Shown: one piece after another, positions 1 to 11,720 of the stretch
Numbering within the stretch: the stretch's first letter is position 1
How the letters are laid out: each line of letters begins with the position of its first letter
DNA from: Diplonema papillatum
Taxonomy: Eukaryota > Euglenozoa > Diplonemea > Diplonemida > Diplonemidae
Direction of reading: 5' to 3'
Assembly: GCA_030068145.1 (NCBI GenBank)
Contig: JAPJBO010000372.1
Span: 1-64,000, forward strand
DNA length: 64,000 bases
Made by a program: the position numbers and the translations under genes
Notes under the pieces: generated by a model
What the model was told of the DNA's origin: nothing
The model's input: only the letters and a program-made list of their open reading frames with translations
Databases searched by the model: none

Positions 1-143
1 AACCCCCCTGGATAAAGGCTTTCTTGGTCTCAGAGCGGCAAAAGAAAGTTGGTCGGGGATCCAAGGCACAAACGAAGCTAATAACCTGCACAACACGGGG
101 GGGTGGAAAAATTTAGGGGGCTCCATAAAAAAGCAAGTCCCGA

Positions 144-574
144 CATAGATGGCCGTTATATAACCTATATAATCTGAGAAAATCGGCAAAAATGGCCAAA
201 TATGGCCAGAAATCTGGAATAAGGGTAAAAATGGCCGAAATCTGGAAAAATCGGCAAAAAATGGCCGAAATCTGAAATTTCCCAAAAACCGTTATTTGCG
301 TTATTTTTCCCGTTATTTTGCGTTTTCGACCGTTATATAACGTTATATAACGTTATATAACGTTATGACCGTTATAACGTTATATAACGTTATATAACGT
401 TATATAACGTTATAACGGTCATAACGTTATAACGGTCATAACGTATAAACGTTATAACGGTCATAACGTTATAACGGTCATAACGTATAACGTTATAACG
501 GTCATAACGTTATATAACGTTATAACGGTCATAACGTTATATAACGTTATAACGTTATCAACCGGCCATCTATG
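144..574. mobile_element. TIR element, family A copy 1 (TAACGTTA-rich)
   Basis: The element starts CATAGATGGCC and ends in a matching inverted GGCCATCTATG. It is flanked on both sides by TCCCGA, a 6-bp target site duplication. The left interior repeats a 'tggccaaaatctggaaaaat' theme. The right interior is an array of the palindrome TAACGTTA in several phases with GACCGTTA spacers. There is no ORF of note, so this is a non-autonomous DNA transposon. A 6-bp duplication fits none of the commonest superfamilies and I leave it unassigned. A second copy lies near 7.4-8.1 kb. Confidence 0.75.
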
Positions 575-1336
575 TCCCGAACAGGTTTTGGAATTCCTCA
601 CCAAATGTGAAGTTAGCGGGAGCACTGCTGGACAGCAAAAAAAAAAAAAAAGCAAAAATATGAAAAAAGCCAAATGAGGCAGTTCCGCAGCATGTTTTGC
701 ATCTTGAGGGGCGATGCCTTTCCTGGGCTTCTCTGGCGTCGCGTCGTGGTGTGTTTAAAAGGTGTCACGGAACAAGCCGGCGGCCGTTGTGCAGGGACAT
801 TTAGCTCATTTTCAGGAAATTCTTTCGCAACTTTCGGGGTGTGTGTACGTGCATCCGAAACGAGGAAGAAAAGAAGAAAGAGGAGTAGTAGTGGTCGTCA
901 ACCCTCGAATGGAATGGCAGTGGGAAACAAAAGGAGGGGTTGAGGGTCGACGTAGGGGCCAGAGGGGCTGGAGACAGATGACTCTTAGATACTTCGCTGC
1001 TTTCATCGGCAGGTGTCGCGACGCACCTGTCAGTTAACCACAAACCAGGACTGACTGCTGCCCTCTGCAGTTCTTTTGTGTCTTTGGGAACTTCTTGCCT
1101 CCAGTCTTCTCGCGGGTTCAACAAAACTACGCAGTTATTTTCCTGAACACCCGCTCTTTGTCCCGTTTTCTTTCGCCCTTTCTATGTCGCGATGGGAGGA
1201 CAGGTCCCACCTCAACACCTCAACAGGGCCCTTCTGTAGGATAGGATTGGCTCCTGCGAACTTGTGATCCTTACCCAAGGGATCGTCCCCCGAGGAGGAG
1301 TGCAGGCATCAGGGACACGAAGCCACCCAGCCACCT
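575..1336. other. No gene recognised
   Basis: Short overlapping reading frames occur on both strands, none protein-like. There is one A-tract near 638. Nothing is assigned. Confidence 0.5.
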
Positions 1337-1515
1337 TCACTGGCTGGACGTGACCGTCTCGACGAGCTTGTGTTCAGCGCGAGCGCCAAGCCCCAAGGTG
1401 CGCCAAGCCTTGATTAGTTTGGGAAATCGGTAGCCACTTGACTCGTAGGTCCGTGGCTCTGCAGTACCGCCGAACACGTGAAGCTTGGCTCCCGTGTAGC
1501 AGGCTTTACCTGATA
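1337..1515 (-). repeat. Dispersed repeat family I
   Basis: This stretch shares the core GGCTCTGCAGTACCGCC and the flank 'gggaaatcggtagccacttga' with copies near 13.6 kb and (opposite orientation) 19.4-19.5 kb. A short piece is near 40.56 kb. No coding content. The strand is arbitrary, set relative to the 19.4 kb copy. Confidence 0.6.
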
Positions 1516-1694
1516 CCGAAACGAGGAAAAAACAGATACTACACGCAATTTCGGTAGAAACCCCCCACCTGAAGGACACAACCGCCGTCGAATGGTCTCT
1601 TCCGACACCAGCCTGCAAGTTGTCGGCCAATACTCCGCAAGCAGAGGAAAGTTGGAGTAGCGGGATACCCCCACCCCCCCCCCCGCCCCCACCC

Positions 1695-1860
1695 CCCAAG
1701 AGAGTAAAAGAGTGAAAGAGTACGTACGGTAGTGAGTAGAGAAAAGAACGAGTGTAAAAGAATGGAGGTCGCACGAACTACCAGACCAGCGGTAGCCACC
1801 GCAAAATATTTCTTACCTTTTCCTTATCCCTCAAAACCAGCACCAATAACAACGACCACT
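1695..1860 (+). repeat. Dispersed repeat family J, copy 1
   Basis: It runs from an 'agagtgaaagagtacgta' stretch through a 'actaccagaccagcggtagccaccgcaaa' type core to 'cctcaaaaccagcacc'. The same order is found near 10.15-10.33 kb in the same orientation, so the two are direct repeats about 8.5 kb apart. No ORF is conserved between them. Confidence 0.65.
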
Positions 1861-1899
1861 CACACACCACACCCCCCTCACCTCTACACGGGCATGTGT

Positions 1900-2830
1900 T
1901 TGTTTCAGATCATTGCTGATGCACACTACTCGGACGTTCACCCGATATCCAAGAAGAGAGATTCTCATGCTGTCTTGTACCGTATTTCCCCCGACTATCA
2001 GCATATCCTGGGCTCTGGGCGCAATACTGCAGCCACGTCCTGCGAAGGCAGTTCGGTAAGTTCAACAAATGGGGCACGTGTTTCTCACTGCGCTCAAACA
2101 TTCACTTGCTAAAACAGAGGGTTCGCTATACCTTCTGTTATCCCCGTCTTGGAAAGATCCAGCATATCCTGAGCATTGGATCCATGTCCTGCTAAGGCAA
2201 TTCGTTACACAAATGGGGCACGTGTTTCTCACTGCGCTCAAGCATTCACTTGCTATCAATAGGTGGTCTACTACGCCCTCGTCTCGGCAAAGGATCGAGC
2301 ACATCCTAAGAATGCAGTCACGTCCTGCGAAGGGATTCGACAAGTTATTCAGCAATAATGGGCACATGTTTCCCACTGCGCTCAAGCATTCACTTGCTGT
2401 CAACAGAGGTTTTACGGGAAAAGCCCATCATCCTGCTGGCCACGTCCTGCGAAGGGACTTCGGCAAGTTCACCAAATGGCATACATGTTTCTCACTGAGC
2501 TCAAACATGCACTTGCTATCAACAGAAGCTTTGCTTGTGCCCTCGTCTTGGCAAACGACCCAGCATATCTCCATTTTTGAAGATGGAGCGAGTGTGTGGC
2601 TTTTCCGGTACTTGCGACGGTCTTTCCATGTTTCGTTGACCCCAGACAGCTCAGGTGAAGCATAACCCTAACGACTAGCGCACAATTCTGGTTGCGTTGC
2701 GACATCAGGCATTTCTGCGCGCACACAGCGGTTCATCTCGAGGGGTGCCTTCGGACCAATTCGGTAAGTTCAACATATAACAGTACAAATGGGGCGCGTA
2801 TTTCTTCAGCTCATTGCTGATGCACACTGC
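1900..2830 (+). repeat. Degenerate tandem array, roughly 130-150 bp period
   Basis: Four to five diverged units each contain 'cacgtcctgcgaagg', 'aaatggggcacgtgttt' and 'cactgcgctcaagcattc' in the same order. A long open frame across 2069-2665 comes from the array; its repeats keep no amino-acid pattern that would argue for a protein. A related last unit sits near 2760-2830. Confidence 0.65.
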
Positions 2831-3059
2831 GGCTCCTCCGTTGGCGTTGTACGCCTCGAAATAAGTTTTGCGAAAAGGCTTCGGCTAAAAAAAAAAAAAA
2901 AGTCGCTAACCCAAACAACTTCTGCCGGTAGAGTAAAGCTGCCTAAAGAAATCAACTGCCTTCGGGTGGGCTAGTCTGACACTTTGCTGTCGTCGGGGGG
3001 GAAAAAAAAAAAAGAAGAAAAATAGCACAACGCGACCAAAAATATGCAAACACAGACAA

Positions 3060-3140
3060 GGCAGGGAAAAAATTACACGGAGACCCTAAAAAAACCCCCG
3101 GTATTTCAAGCGAACTTTAACTCTAAAAAAAAAAAAAGAG
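3060..3140 (+). repeat. SINE-like short repeat family K with A tail
   Basis: It contains 'ggagaccctaaa', 'caagcgaactttaactcta' and a run of 13 A. Members elsewhere have the order CCGGAGACT, then TTTCAAGCGAACT, then CACTCTAAA and an A run. The A-rich end in one orientation suggests a retroposed short RNA. Confidence 0.5.
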
Positions 3141-3495
3141 CACAGCGATCACTGCAAGCCAGCTTTTACCCGCCCTACGATACACTCGCCCCGTCCCAAC
3201 GGTCAGCCGGAGACTCAAAAGCACCGGCTTCTTAAAACACGACTTCAGAAGAAGAGAAACCCCACTTGAAAAGGCACATCAAGTGCCGAAGACTGGCGAC
3301 AAGACTTGGGCAACCTCAACCACACAAGGACAGAAGGCCTCTTGCAGATACTCGCGTATTAACTTGAATTAACTACGCCATGTGGCGTTGTTCGTCCGTA
3401 CGTGGTTAATTGAGCACACACGACCATGTTTGAATCCTCGGTGGTCAGTCTGTTTGAAAGTCGTTTCCTCATTCCATCCCGAATTGAACTCGTCG

Positions 3496-3562
3496 GTAAT
3501 GCTCCTGCTGCAGGTTCACCTACAGCAGTTCGACTTTTGCTTCCTCTAGCTGAGAAACATTG
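3496..3562 (-). pseudogene. 18S rRNA 3'-end fragment, antisense
   Basis: The + strand reads close to the reverse complement of the universal eukaryotic 18S 3' end. It has 'gcaggttcacctac' (complement of GTAGGTGAACCTGC) followed at the right spacing by 'cgacttttgcttcctcta', as in the last part of helix 44. Several positions differ from the universal sequence and the similarity fades after about 65 bases, so this is a fragment rather than a functional gene. Confidence 0.65.
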
Positions 3563-3569
3563 CTTGGAT

Positions 3570-5577
3570 TCAGACGCTGAACTTGCGGAACGGGCTTCTC
3601 TCTCCCGAGCTCTATCCTGTCATAAATCGGGTCATTTATAGTTTGCTCACGACACGATGGCACGGCCCAACCCGACGTACCTGAATGAAAAAAGGTGAAG
3701 ACGAATGTGCATTCTGCTGGAGTGCTGCCTCGCTAGACCCCAGGAGAACCCCGGAATCCAAGCACCAGCCCTGTCCCACAGCCAATCGGTGGGAACGGCA
3801 GGCGGCGAGATAATCGCCAGCTACACCCGGCGTTTTACTGCCGGGCGCCTTGCTGGGGTTTAAGCACCCTCCATCATACACCTGCCGCCGCGCAGTACCA
3901 CGGTAGAACTGGAGGCCGTACGAAACTGAGCCAATAGGGATAGAAAGATGGAAGCTTTGCACTCTAAAGGCATCCTCCTGCGATCGTATGGACAACGGAT
4001 GAAAAAGAAGCAAAACACAAATGCTGGAGACACAAGCATGACAGACTACGATTGCCGGCATGAAGAAAGGTATCCCGGTGTAGAAGTATGAACGTGAAAA
4101 AAAGAAGCAAACACAAGAAGCAACTGAAGCTGTGGCACTTCTGCATCCTATTTACCCGTGAACGATGACGTCCCACTGCCCTTGGACCCAGGGCAAAGCT
4201 GTCCTGCAAGAAACACCTGATACGAGAGCACATCTGCGTTTTTTTCTTAAGTGCCCGCTGAGCGACGGTATTCCACTGTCAGTTGAAAAGTGAAGATAGA
4301 AGGAACCCAAGGCAAATGCTGTGGATTTCCCTTCCTTTCCGCGCGTGTCCGTTGTTACGGACCGAAACACGGTGCAGAGCACAAACCTTTCCAAATACGT
4401 TCTTGCATCCCTCCCCCCCTTAGCTAGGAAGACGAAACGAAATCGTCGCGTTCAGGAAAAAGGAAAATCAGAGTAAAAACGAAGACCGCCGGGTCCCGCT
4501 GAGCGACGAAGACCAATCACCATTTTTTCCAATAGTGCAGGCGTACTGGAAGGGGAACAATTCCGGAACAGCGGTTGCACAGCAAAAAAAGGTTACTGGG
4601 GGGGGTCGAATACAAGAGGTACCTCTTCTATTCGGCGTGCCGATCCTGCAGTTTTCCCGAAAAAGAAATGGAAAAAAGTACGGCAAAACCGGAAACCGCG
4701 GGAACTCCCTTCTTCTTGAAAGACGCACGTAATTTGTGGTCCCCGGGTCTATTTTTCACGGTTCTCTTCATCGAAGCTGAACGCGAGCACAAATTCGCCG
4801 AAAAAGGTCTGCCGCACGGGCCTGCAAAGAAATGTCACCAACCAGTGGGTCGATTCCCTTCCTTTCCATTGAAACCCTGTGGGTTCCATGCCCGGTGCCC
4901 CGCATCTGGTAAAGACCCACGAACCACGCACGGTTCTCTTCATCGGAGCTCATCGCGATCAGAAAACCGTCGAAAAAGGTCTGTTATGCGGACCAAGAAA
5001 AAATCCAACTTTTTTCCAGATTTCCAAAATGCCTCTTGTATTCAAGGTACCTCTTCTATTCAAGGTACCTCCTGTATTCGACCCCCCCCCCAGTAAGCGG
5101 AGAACAAAAAAAAAAAAAAAGGGGGGCCGCTTCAGGAAACCTATTCCCCGCCTCCAGGGGGGAGGGTTGTGTGTGTGTGTGTGTGTTTGTGTCTGTCTCT
5201 GTGTGTGCACCTGGCTGCCTCAGCAGGCCCCAACCACGCGTGAGCTCGAGATACGGTGTCGTCGAGTGCCGTCCATCTGTTTTCCTTCGCTAAATCGTCC
5301 AACCATGCAAAGAGGCCTTCTGGCCATCCTGCTGGTCAGGACACTTGCGGGAATCGATGCCCGGGTTCGAGACAAAGCACTGCAAAAAAGTATTCAGAAA
5401 CTGAAAAATGTGAAACGAAACCAGGCTGACACAAGCTGCCGTCGCGGGGGGGCACAAGTCTTTTTTTTTCAATGACCCACACAGTCGGAGAGAGACATCC
5501 GAGCGACGCAAATCGTCGACGGCACAAAAAAAAGATTGAAAGGACTGTTCCATACCAAGATTTTTTTTTAGCCCCAT
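3570..5577. other. No gene recognised
   Basis: About 2 kb with only low-quality frames. It holds a piece of family H near 4350-4413, three copies of a 'attcaaggtacctcttct' type motif at 4610-4630 and 5038-5085, an A run at 5106, and a short (GT)n at 5168-5205. Confidence 0.45.
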
Positions 5578-5695
5578 GCAATGTGTAAGGAAACTGAACC
5601 GCCGAAGTAGGACCTTCTGATCATGATCATTTGCACATTTGCCACCTGAAACCACGTCCAGGATTTGGGTTCAGGATAGTGCGGTCAACGAAAAC
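5578..5695 (+). repeat. Dispersed repeat family D, copy 1
   Basis: The order is 'caatgtgtaaggaaactgaa', 'gtaggaccttctgatcatga', 'ccacctgaaaccacgtccag', then 'gtgcggtcaacgaaaact'. Near-identical copies sit at about 44.64, 49.04 and 50.05 kb, always + strand. The family is about 115 bp and noncoding. Confidence 0.75.
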
Positions 5696-6224
5696 TCCGC
5701 ATCCAGGGAAACAGCTCGAAAGGTGCGCATTTGAAATGTTGCTGGGTTTGGTCGATCTGGAAAAGTATTCCCATCGCTGCAAGAAGGTGGTTATGGTTCT
5801 GAAACCGCAAACGTAGTAGGAGCTGTTTCCCTGTACGACAACACCTTTCTGTTCTATTCTTTTGTAGATCTGAGAGATTGGTACCAGTCGTAATTTTTGA
5901 TTCTGCGTACAAATAACGCTAAAACTGCGGACGTAAGAAAAGAACCCGCAACCTACCCTAGGCCTGGGCGTATGAAGGTTGAACCTGACAAATTTTGGAT
6001 TCAGCCGACTCGGGTACTGCCCACGCTCGTACTGACAGAATAAGCGCTAGAATCAAAGTACTCGACACGTGTTAAACAGGTGTTTCAACGGCGCGCGTAG
6101 AAACAACCTTCTTTTCAGTTTCATTTTTATCGCAAAATAAAACTTGCACTCTAAAAAAGGAGTTTCAAGCGAGTTTTTACTCTAAAAACTCAAATAGACG
6201 GGACAACCGCCGTCTTCTCCCTTT

Positions 6225-6625
6225 TCTTCTCTCTCTCTCTCTCCTGTGATGCGTATTGTACCCAGCTGCATCGCTCCATTCAATCAATGATCACGCACTC
6301 GCACTTCACTCACACTCACAGTCGTTCATTCTCACTCACGCAAAGCACTCGCACACTGCACACTCATGCACACACAAACACTCGCACTACACATTTGCAT
6401 ACTGCACGCTCACAATCGCTCACGCCAACAGTCGCGTGTTACAGTTGCTTATCCCCACCCGTAAGATCGATAGATTCACACTTTCACACTTTCACTTACA
6501 TTCACTTACACTCCCCCACGTTAACGCGATGCAGGTCATTGCCACAGATTGTTCTGCATCCTGGCGTTGGGCGCCCCCCCTCCCACAACAACAATAACAA
6601 CAACAACAACAACAACAAACAACAA
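6225..6625. repeat. Simple-sequence cluster: (CT)n, CACTCGCAC-type, (CAA)n
   Basis: A short (CT)n block is followed by about 240 bp of loosely repeated 'cactcgcactcaca' words and then about a dozen CAA units near 6588-6625. The serine- and threonine-rich frames across it are translations of the repeat, not genes. Confidence 0.75.
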
Positions 6626-6629
6626 ACAT

Positions 6630-7365
6630 TTCCTCTCCCCAAAAAAAGGAATTCACAGGCCAATCTCGTATCTCTTTCCACCTGTTTCATTCCTCTCCAC
6701 CCCTTAAGAAAAAAATGGCAAGTTCCGGCTCGACAGTCAACTGCGCCGAACTCACTGTGACCCCCCTCCCTATGCAACGAACCAACTAGGGAGTAAGTTA
6801 GGTATAGGGCGACAAACCTGACCATCACCCACACGAAGGGCGTGACTACTGAAGGCTCGTCAGACTTCACAGCGGACGTGTAGCGCGCACCGACATTGTC
6901 ACCGGTTCACACGAGGTTACACGGCTGGATGAGCGCTGAAACCGTGGGTGGAAGCCATCTCGGGTTGAGTCGTGGAAAGCAACGAAGGCCGGCGACAAGA
7001 CTCCCCGTGAAGTGCGTGGACTCCACCCCGCGCCATGTCGAGGATGATAAAGCATGGAATAACAAGGGATCGATTCTCTCGACTCTTTTTGTTGGTCTCT
7101 TAACCCGAGAAGGAATAATCAAAACGAAGTTCTTAGCGGTTCTCTTTTGAGTTTCGTCTAAGGCCTCAATGAGGATACGACTCAACGGTGACAACCTGTG
7201 CGGCTTCAGAGGGACTAAGAACCCTCGTAAACGAAGTAAAAGAAGTCGTCGATGACGAACGTTTACCAGAGACAGGGGCCAAGAACTCTGTAGACGAAGT
7301 GAGAAAACGTTCCGGACGAGCATCTACCGAAGGTTCAAATGTGCTGGACTAAGAATCGAAGGCAC
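6630..7365. other. No gene recognised
   Basis: Unique-looking sequence with no convincing coding frame and no repeat family identified. Confidence 0.4.
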
Positions 7366-8064
7366 CATAGATGGCCGTTATATAACGTTATATAACGTTA
7401 TATAACGTTATTCCCGGAGTTATTTGTTACCCCCCCCCTAAATCCAGAAAAACCGTTATTGACCGTTATAAAACCGTTATTTGCCATTTTTGGTCGAAAA
7501 ATAACGTTATTTGACCGTTATAACGTTATAATAACGTTATATAACGTTATATAACGTTATTATAACGTTATTTTCGTCGCATGATACCGTTGTAGGGAGA
7601 AATCTGTAGGGGAGACCCCTCGCAAAATTTTTTTTTCTCCCTGTGGCGAGTGAAATCGCGCGTTTTCAGCTCGTTTTGAGGCAAATCCGGTAGTGTTTGA
7701 CCCTCAGTGCTCAAAGATCTGTGAAGAAGACCCCTCCTGTGAACGTTCCAGTCAAGCACCGTCTGCTAAAAAACGGAGGTCGAAGGTACTACCAAAATAG
7801 GCCAAAATCTGAGAAAATCGGCAAAAATGGCCAAAACCCACCAAATATGGCCAGAAATCTGGAATAAGGGTAAAACTGGCCGAAATCTGGAAAAATCGGC
7901 AAAAAATGGCCAAAATCTGAAAATTCCCAAAAACCGTTATTTGCGTTATTTTTTCCGTTATTTTGCGTTTTCGACCGTTATATAACGTTATATAACGTTA
8001 TATAACGTTATGACCGTTATAACGTTATATAACGTTATATAACGTTATCAACCGGCCATCTATG
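7366..8064. mobile_element. TIR element, family A copy 2
   Basis: It has the same termini as the 144-574 copy (CATAGATGGCC and GGCCATCTATG), flanked by a perfect direct repeat AGGCAC on both sides. TAACGTTA arrays occur at both ends. The inner part repeats the 'ggccaaaatctgagaaaatcgg' theme but also has about 365 bp (roughly 7430-7795) absent from copy 1. No transposase is visible, so movement would depend on an enzyme from elsewhere. Confidence 0.8.
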
Positions 8065-8224
8065 AGGCACCCTTCTTACAACGGCTTCCTTCACGAACGA
8101 AAATGTGGATTCAGAACCTTACACATCCCCTTTGGCCTCCCCTTGTACCAAGACAACGTGAATTGTGAAGACGAACAGCCCCATTTCTCACGTTTGGCGC
8201 AACCTGACGGATGGGCACTTTCTT

Positions 8225-8490
8225 TGTATAAGCACCTGCTTTGTAGGAAATGCTTGAGGAGACTGCCAGTTGCGATAGATCAAAGGAGGTAGATGTGCTG
8301 TAGCCCACACGAAGCACAGGTAAATCTGGGTTTAGTGGCGGGCGTAAGCGTTCGACAAAAAAGACCCACTTTGTAGTTGTATTGTTTTCTCCCCCTCTAG
8401 CCTCCTTCGAAATGGGCATACGGCAGTCCCTCGAGTATTTCCGACGGAAGCTGTTTGGACACGCCTCTCGTGCCGGTCGGAAGTGTGCCT
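8225..8490 (+). repeat. Dispersed repeat family C, long copy
   Basis: The family order is TTGTATAAGCACCTGC, 'tgtaggaaatgcttgagga', 'gatcaaaggaggtaaatgtg', 'tgctgtagcccacacga', 'gtaaatctgggtttagtg', 'ggcgtaagcgttcaac', 'cctctagcctccttcgaaat'. At least five good copies lie in the window, several inside introns. No ORF is conserved. Confidence 0.75.
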
Positions 8491-9057
8491 GCCAGAATTT
8501 CAATAGCGCACACCCACGAGATGCAGTACTCCTCTGAGCTGCAACATTGGCAAAGAACACCCGGGGAAACCTGAGAAGAGAGCTTGAAAGAACACCCCCC
8601 CCTAACTCAACCCCCATGCAACAAAAAAAACCAAGAAGGAACCACCCTTGCCATCTCGCAAAGTGTTGGTCCCACGGCACACGCTACCCTGCAAGCTCCG
8701 TGGACGCGAGAGCTGCACTACATCAGCGGTGCCAAGGGACTGGTGACCCCATATTTGTGCAATAGTCGTTGACAAGGCTAGTGCTTTGACTGATTCACTA
8801 GCTCGAATTCTTGGAAAGCGCGTGTCAGTGACATGACCAGTGCTTTTTGGCAGAATCACTAGTTGGAATTATGACTGGCAAACCGCGTCAATTCCCCCCC
8901 TTCTCCCCATTCCCCCATCCCCCGCCTGGACCGGGGAAAATTCGCGACCGGAGACGTTAGAAAAACACGCCAACCTTACGTCAGGGTAGGCGCACTAACG
9001 CACACCGCGTTGTATACTTCGTACATGTGCACACCTTTTCTTCGTAGTAACAATGCT

Positions 9058-9172
9058 TTGTAAACACGAAAGAGAACGCTGGCAGCGTGTTTGGGGGAAG
9101 ATTAGCCTAACGATCATATTCACTCACTATTAATCACGATCCTCCCCCGGCACGTACAAACAAACACACGCC
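9058..9172 (+). mobile_element. Family E element, 5' leader only
   Basis: This matches the leader in front of the MALTRTDILE reading frame at 28.4 kb: 'gtaaacacgaaagagaacgc', 'gatcatattcactcacta' and 'cctcccccggcacgtacaaa'. The reading frame itself is missing after the leader, so this is a truncated copy. Confidence 0.65.
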
Positions 9173-9434
9173 TATTCTTTTTCTTGTTTTAAACCGTACT
9201 GAGCCACTTCATGGCAGAGCGTTGGAGAACGTCGTCGTTGGAACTGGAATGGAAAGAATCTTTGCGATCATCTGCATCGCCGACTTCGCGGTCATCTCTG
9301 CGCACGTGAAGTGTCATGCTTACGCTTGTTCGTAGCCTTCGGGCGCGCGTTTGGCGCTTGTCTCCTCCTTCGCCTGCTGCGAATTGGCTCATGTACAGCA
9401 CTTTCTAGTCTACAAACAATTCCATTCGACGGGG

Positions 9435-9560
9435 GGACCACCCGGAGACTTCAAAGTCCCGGATTCTCAGGCGAACTGTCGTCGGGGATAGATTGGCCAC
9501 CAGGCTCAGGCCGCTACTAAAAACGAAGGCGAATTTTCACTCTGAAAAAAAAAAAAAAAA
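9435..9560 (+). repeat. SINE-like family K, interrupted copy
   Basis: It contains 'ccacccggagacttcaaag' and 'cggattctcaggcgaact', then about 45 unrelated bases, then 'gcgaattttcactctga' and an A run. It looks like two partial family-K copies fused or one with an insertion. Confidence 0.4.
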
Positions 9561-9598
9561 AGGAGAGGATCTGACGGCAAAACCCGGAACACACCCGG

Positions 9599-9762
9599 AG
9601 GTAAATGTGCTGTAGCCCACACGAAACACAGGCGGATCTGGGTTTTAGTGGCGGCCGTAAGCGTTCAACAAAAAAAAGACCAACTCTGTCATATTATTCT
9701 TTCTCCCCCTCTAGCCTCCTTCGAAGATAGCACAAGGCAGCCCCTCGAGTATTTCCCTGTTG
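9599..9762 (+). repeat. Dispersed repeat family C, truncated at its left end
   Basis: It starts inside the family at 'ggtaaatgtgctgtagccc' and runs to 'gcccctcgagtatttcc'. It abuts an antisense family G copy. Confidence 0.65.
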
Positions 9763-9764
9763 TG

Positions 9765-9862
9765 TTTGTGTGTCTTGACTCCACGTCCGTTCAACGTGTT
9801 CGGTAGTTACAGCACTTGGGATCCCTTCGGTTCTTTGTCTGGCAGCTGCGTCGAGCATTTCT
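9765..9862 (-). repeat. Dispersed repeat family G, antisense
   Basis: The reverse complement matches the family G copies at 19.17 and 27.06 kb, including AAATGCTCGACG, 'acaaagaaccgaagggatc' and 'caagtgctgtaactaccgaa'. Confidence 0.6.
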
Positions 9863-10149
9863 AAAAAAAAAAGAAGAACGCGCAAAACTGTCTAAGAAGG
9901 GAATACCTTGCGACGCAGCGTTGCAGCGCCCCTGGTGCCCCCTTATTCAGGCTTTTTTTATGCCCCCCACACTCCCTACCCAACGATACGCTGGCCAGAA
10001 GAGGTTGATGTGCTACGACTCTTATGGCATTCCCCCCCAACACCCCAAGACGGATACCGAGCTGCGCACGACGCCGCAATGAACGATGCAAGAAACACAG
10101 TTTGGCCCCTCCACAAGAAATCGTGGTGTCAGTCACAGGAGTCATTTTT

Positions 10150-10330
10150 TTGGCTAGCCAAAGTGAGAAAAAGAGTGAAAGAGAACGTACAGTAGTGAGA
10201 AGAGAAGAGAACGAGAGTAAAAGAAGTTGGCGGTAGCACAAACTACCGGGCCAGCGGAGACCACCGCAAAAAAATTTCTTACTTTTCCTTGTCCCTCAAA
10301 ACCAGCACCAACAACAACGACCCCCCACAT
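10150..10330 (+). repeat. Dispersed repeat family J, copy 2
   Basis: It shares with 1695-1860 the 'gtgaaagagaacgtac' block, the 'accgccaccgcaaa'-like block and the 'cttgtccctcaaaaccagca' block, in the same order and orientation. Confidence 0.65.
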
Positions 10331-10689
10331 GAAACCGTCAAAAAAGAAACCGACGGGAAGGGGCCTGTGAGGAACGCAAAGGGTTGAAGGATGCCTACCA
10401 ATGGCTTGAAAATGAAGAACATAAAAGGGGATCGACGGTCACACCGAAGCCCGCTAACAATCGTCACCACAGTACAACCAAGTTAGATTGAACCTGGGAC
10501 CACCGAAAGAAAGTCGGAAGACAACCAACCCTGGGGTGTGTAATCGTCGGCAAACACAAAAAAACGCTTTAAAAAAAGCGAACTTTAACTCCAAAAAAAA
10601 GAGAAAGGGCCTCCCAGTCCCTCATGGGGTTCAATAACTCTAAAAAAGAACCACTCTTACGACACTGAGAGCACGAAGAATATCTTCCC

Positions 10690-10772
10690 ATATTGCCGAA
10701 GGTCACCCGGAGACTATAAAACCCCGGAGTTTCAAGCAAACTCTTTCACTCTAAAAAAAAAAAAAAAAAGGA
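10690..10772 (+). repeat. SINE-like family K, best-preserved copy
   Basis: The copy reads GGTCACCCGGAGACT, 'ccccggagtttcaagc', 'ctctttcactcta' and 17 A. The A run follows the unit directly, as in a retroposed transcript. Confidence 0.6.
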
Positions 10773-11204
10773 AAGGGCAGTCCCTCATGGTTTTCAACTC
10801 CTAGCCGCACCTCCCCGAGTGAGCGCGTTCAATGCGACCTACGACGGGGGCCGCACACAACAATAGAAACAGGAACCGAATACCACCTTCCCCACACGCG
10901 TCACTCTTCGCACTCTCTTTAATGTGGGGGGGGAACCCCGGGGGGGAGGGGCCTGATGGGTCCTAGAGAAGCACACGCTACATGTACCAGACGGGGTTGA
11001 CCTGCTTGTGCCGGTAGTCCAACGCGTTTTCCTGCCGACAAAGCCGGGCGATCCTTTTATCCGTGGAGCTGCATCTCATTGCCTGCCATTGTCCGCCACG
11101 GTGCGTCGCTTCTCGCTCTTTCACGGAAGGGCTGATCACCTGGGGCGACGAAGGCGGACAATCGCTTTCTGAAGCTTGGCAGACGACACGGTACGGTCGG
11201 AGGG

Positions 11205-11720
11205 GCAGTCACTCTGTGCCTGCAGATGTTCTGCATTCTCAGTGCCAGAAGCTTCACTGCACAGTGCGGTGGATCATGTTTCATCAGGGCCTGAACACGG
11301 TACGGTCGAAGGGGCTCTGTGCCTGCAGATGTTCTGCATTCTCAGTGCCAGAAGCTTCACTGCACAGTGCGGTGGATCATGTTCCATCAGGGCCTGAACA
11401 CGGTACGGTCGAAGGGGCTCTGTGCCTGCAGATGTTCTGCATTCTCAGTGCCAGAAGCTTCACTGCACAGTGCGGTGGATCATGTTCCATCAGGGCCTGA
11501 ACACGGTACGGTCGAAGGGGCAGTCACTCTGTGACTGCAGATGTTCTGCATTCTCAGTGCCAGAAGCTTCACTGCACACTGCGGTGGATCATGTTCCATC
11601 AGGGCCTGAAGCTTGACAGACGACACGGTACGGTCGAATGGGCAGTCACTCTGTGACTGCAGGCATTCTGCATTCTCAGTGCCAGAAGCTTCACTGCACC
11701 CTGCGGTGGATGAAGTTCCA
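11205..11720 (+). repeat. Minisatellite, about 103-bp unit, five copies
   Basis: 'ctgcagatgttctgcattct' recurs near 11220, 11325, 11428, 11537 and (slightly changed) 11658. The spacings are about 104, 103, 109 and 121 bp. The middle units are almost identical, indicating recent expansion. A period not divisible by three, and frames that shift along the array, argue against coding. Confidence 0.85.

Noticed and set aside
2069-2665. 198-codon frame
   Set aside because: Lies in a degenerate tandem array; units are read in different registers and no family is recognised.
11205-11720. Possible CRISPR-like array
   Set aside because: Units are contiguous with no unique spacers, and the genome is eukaryotic.
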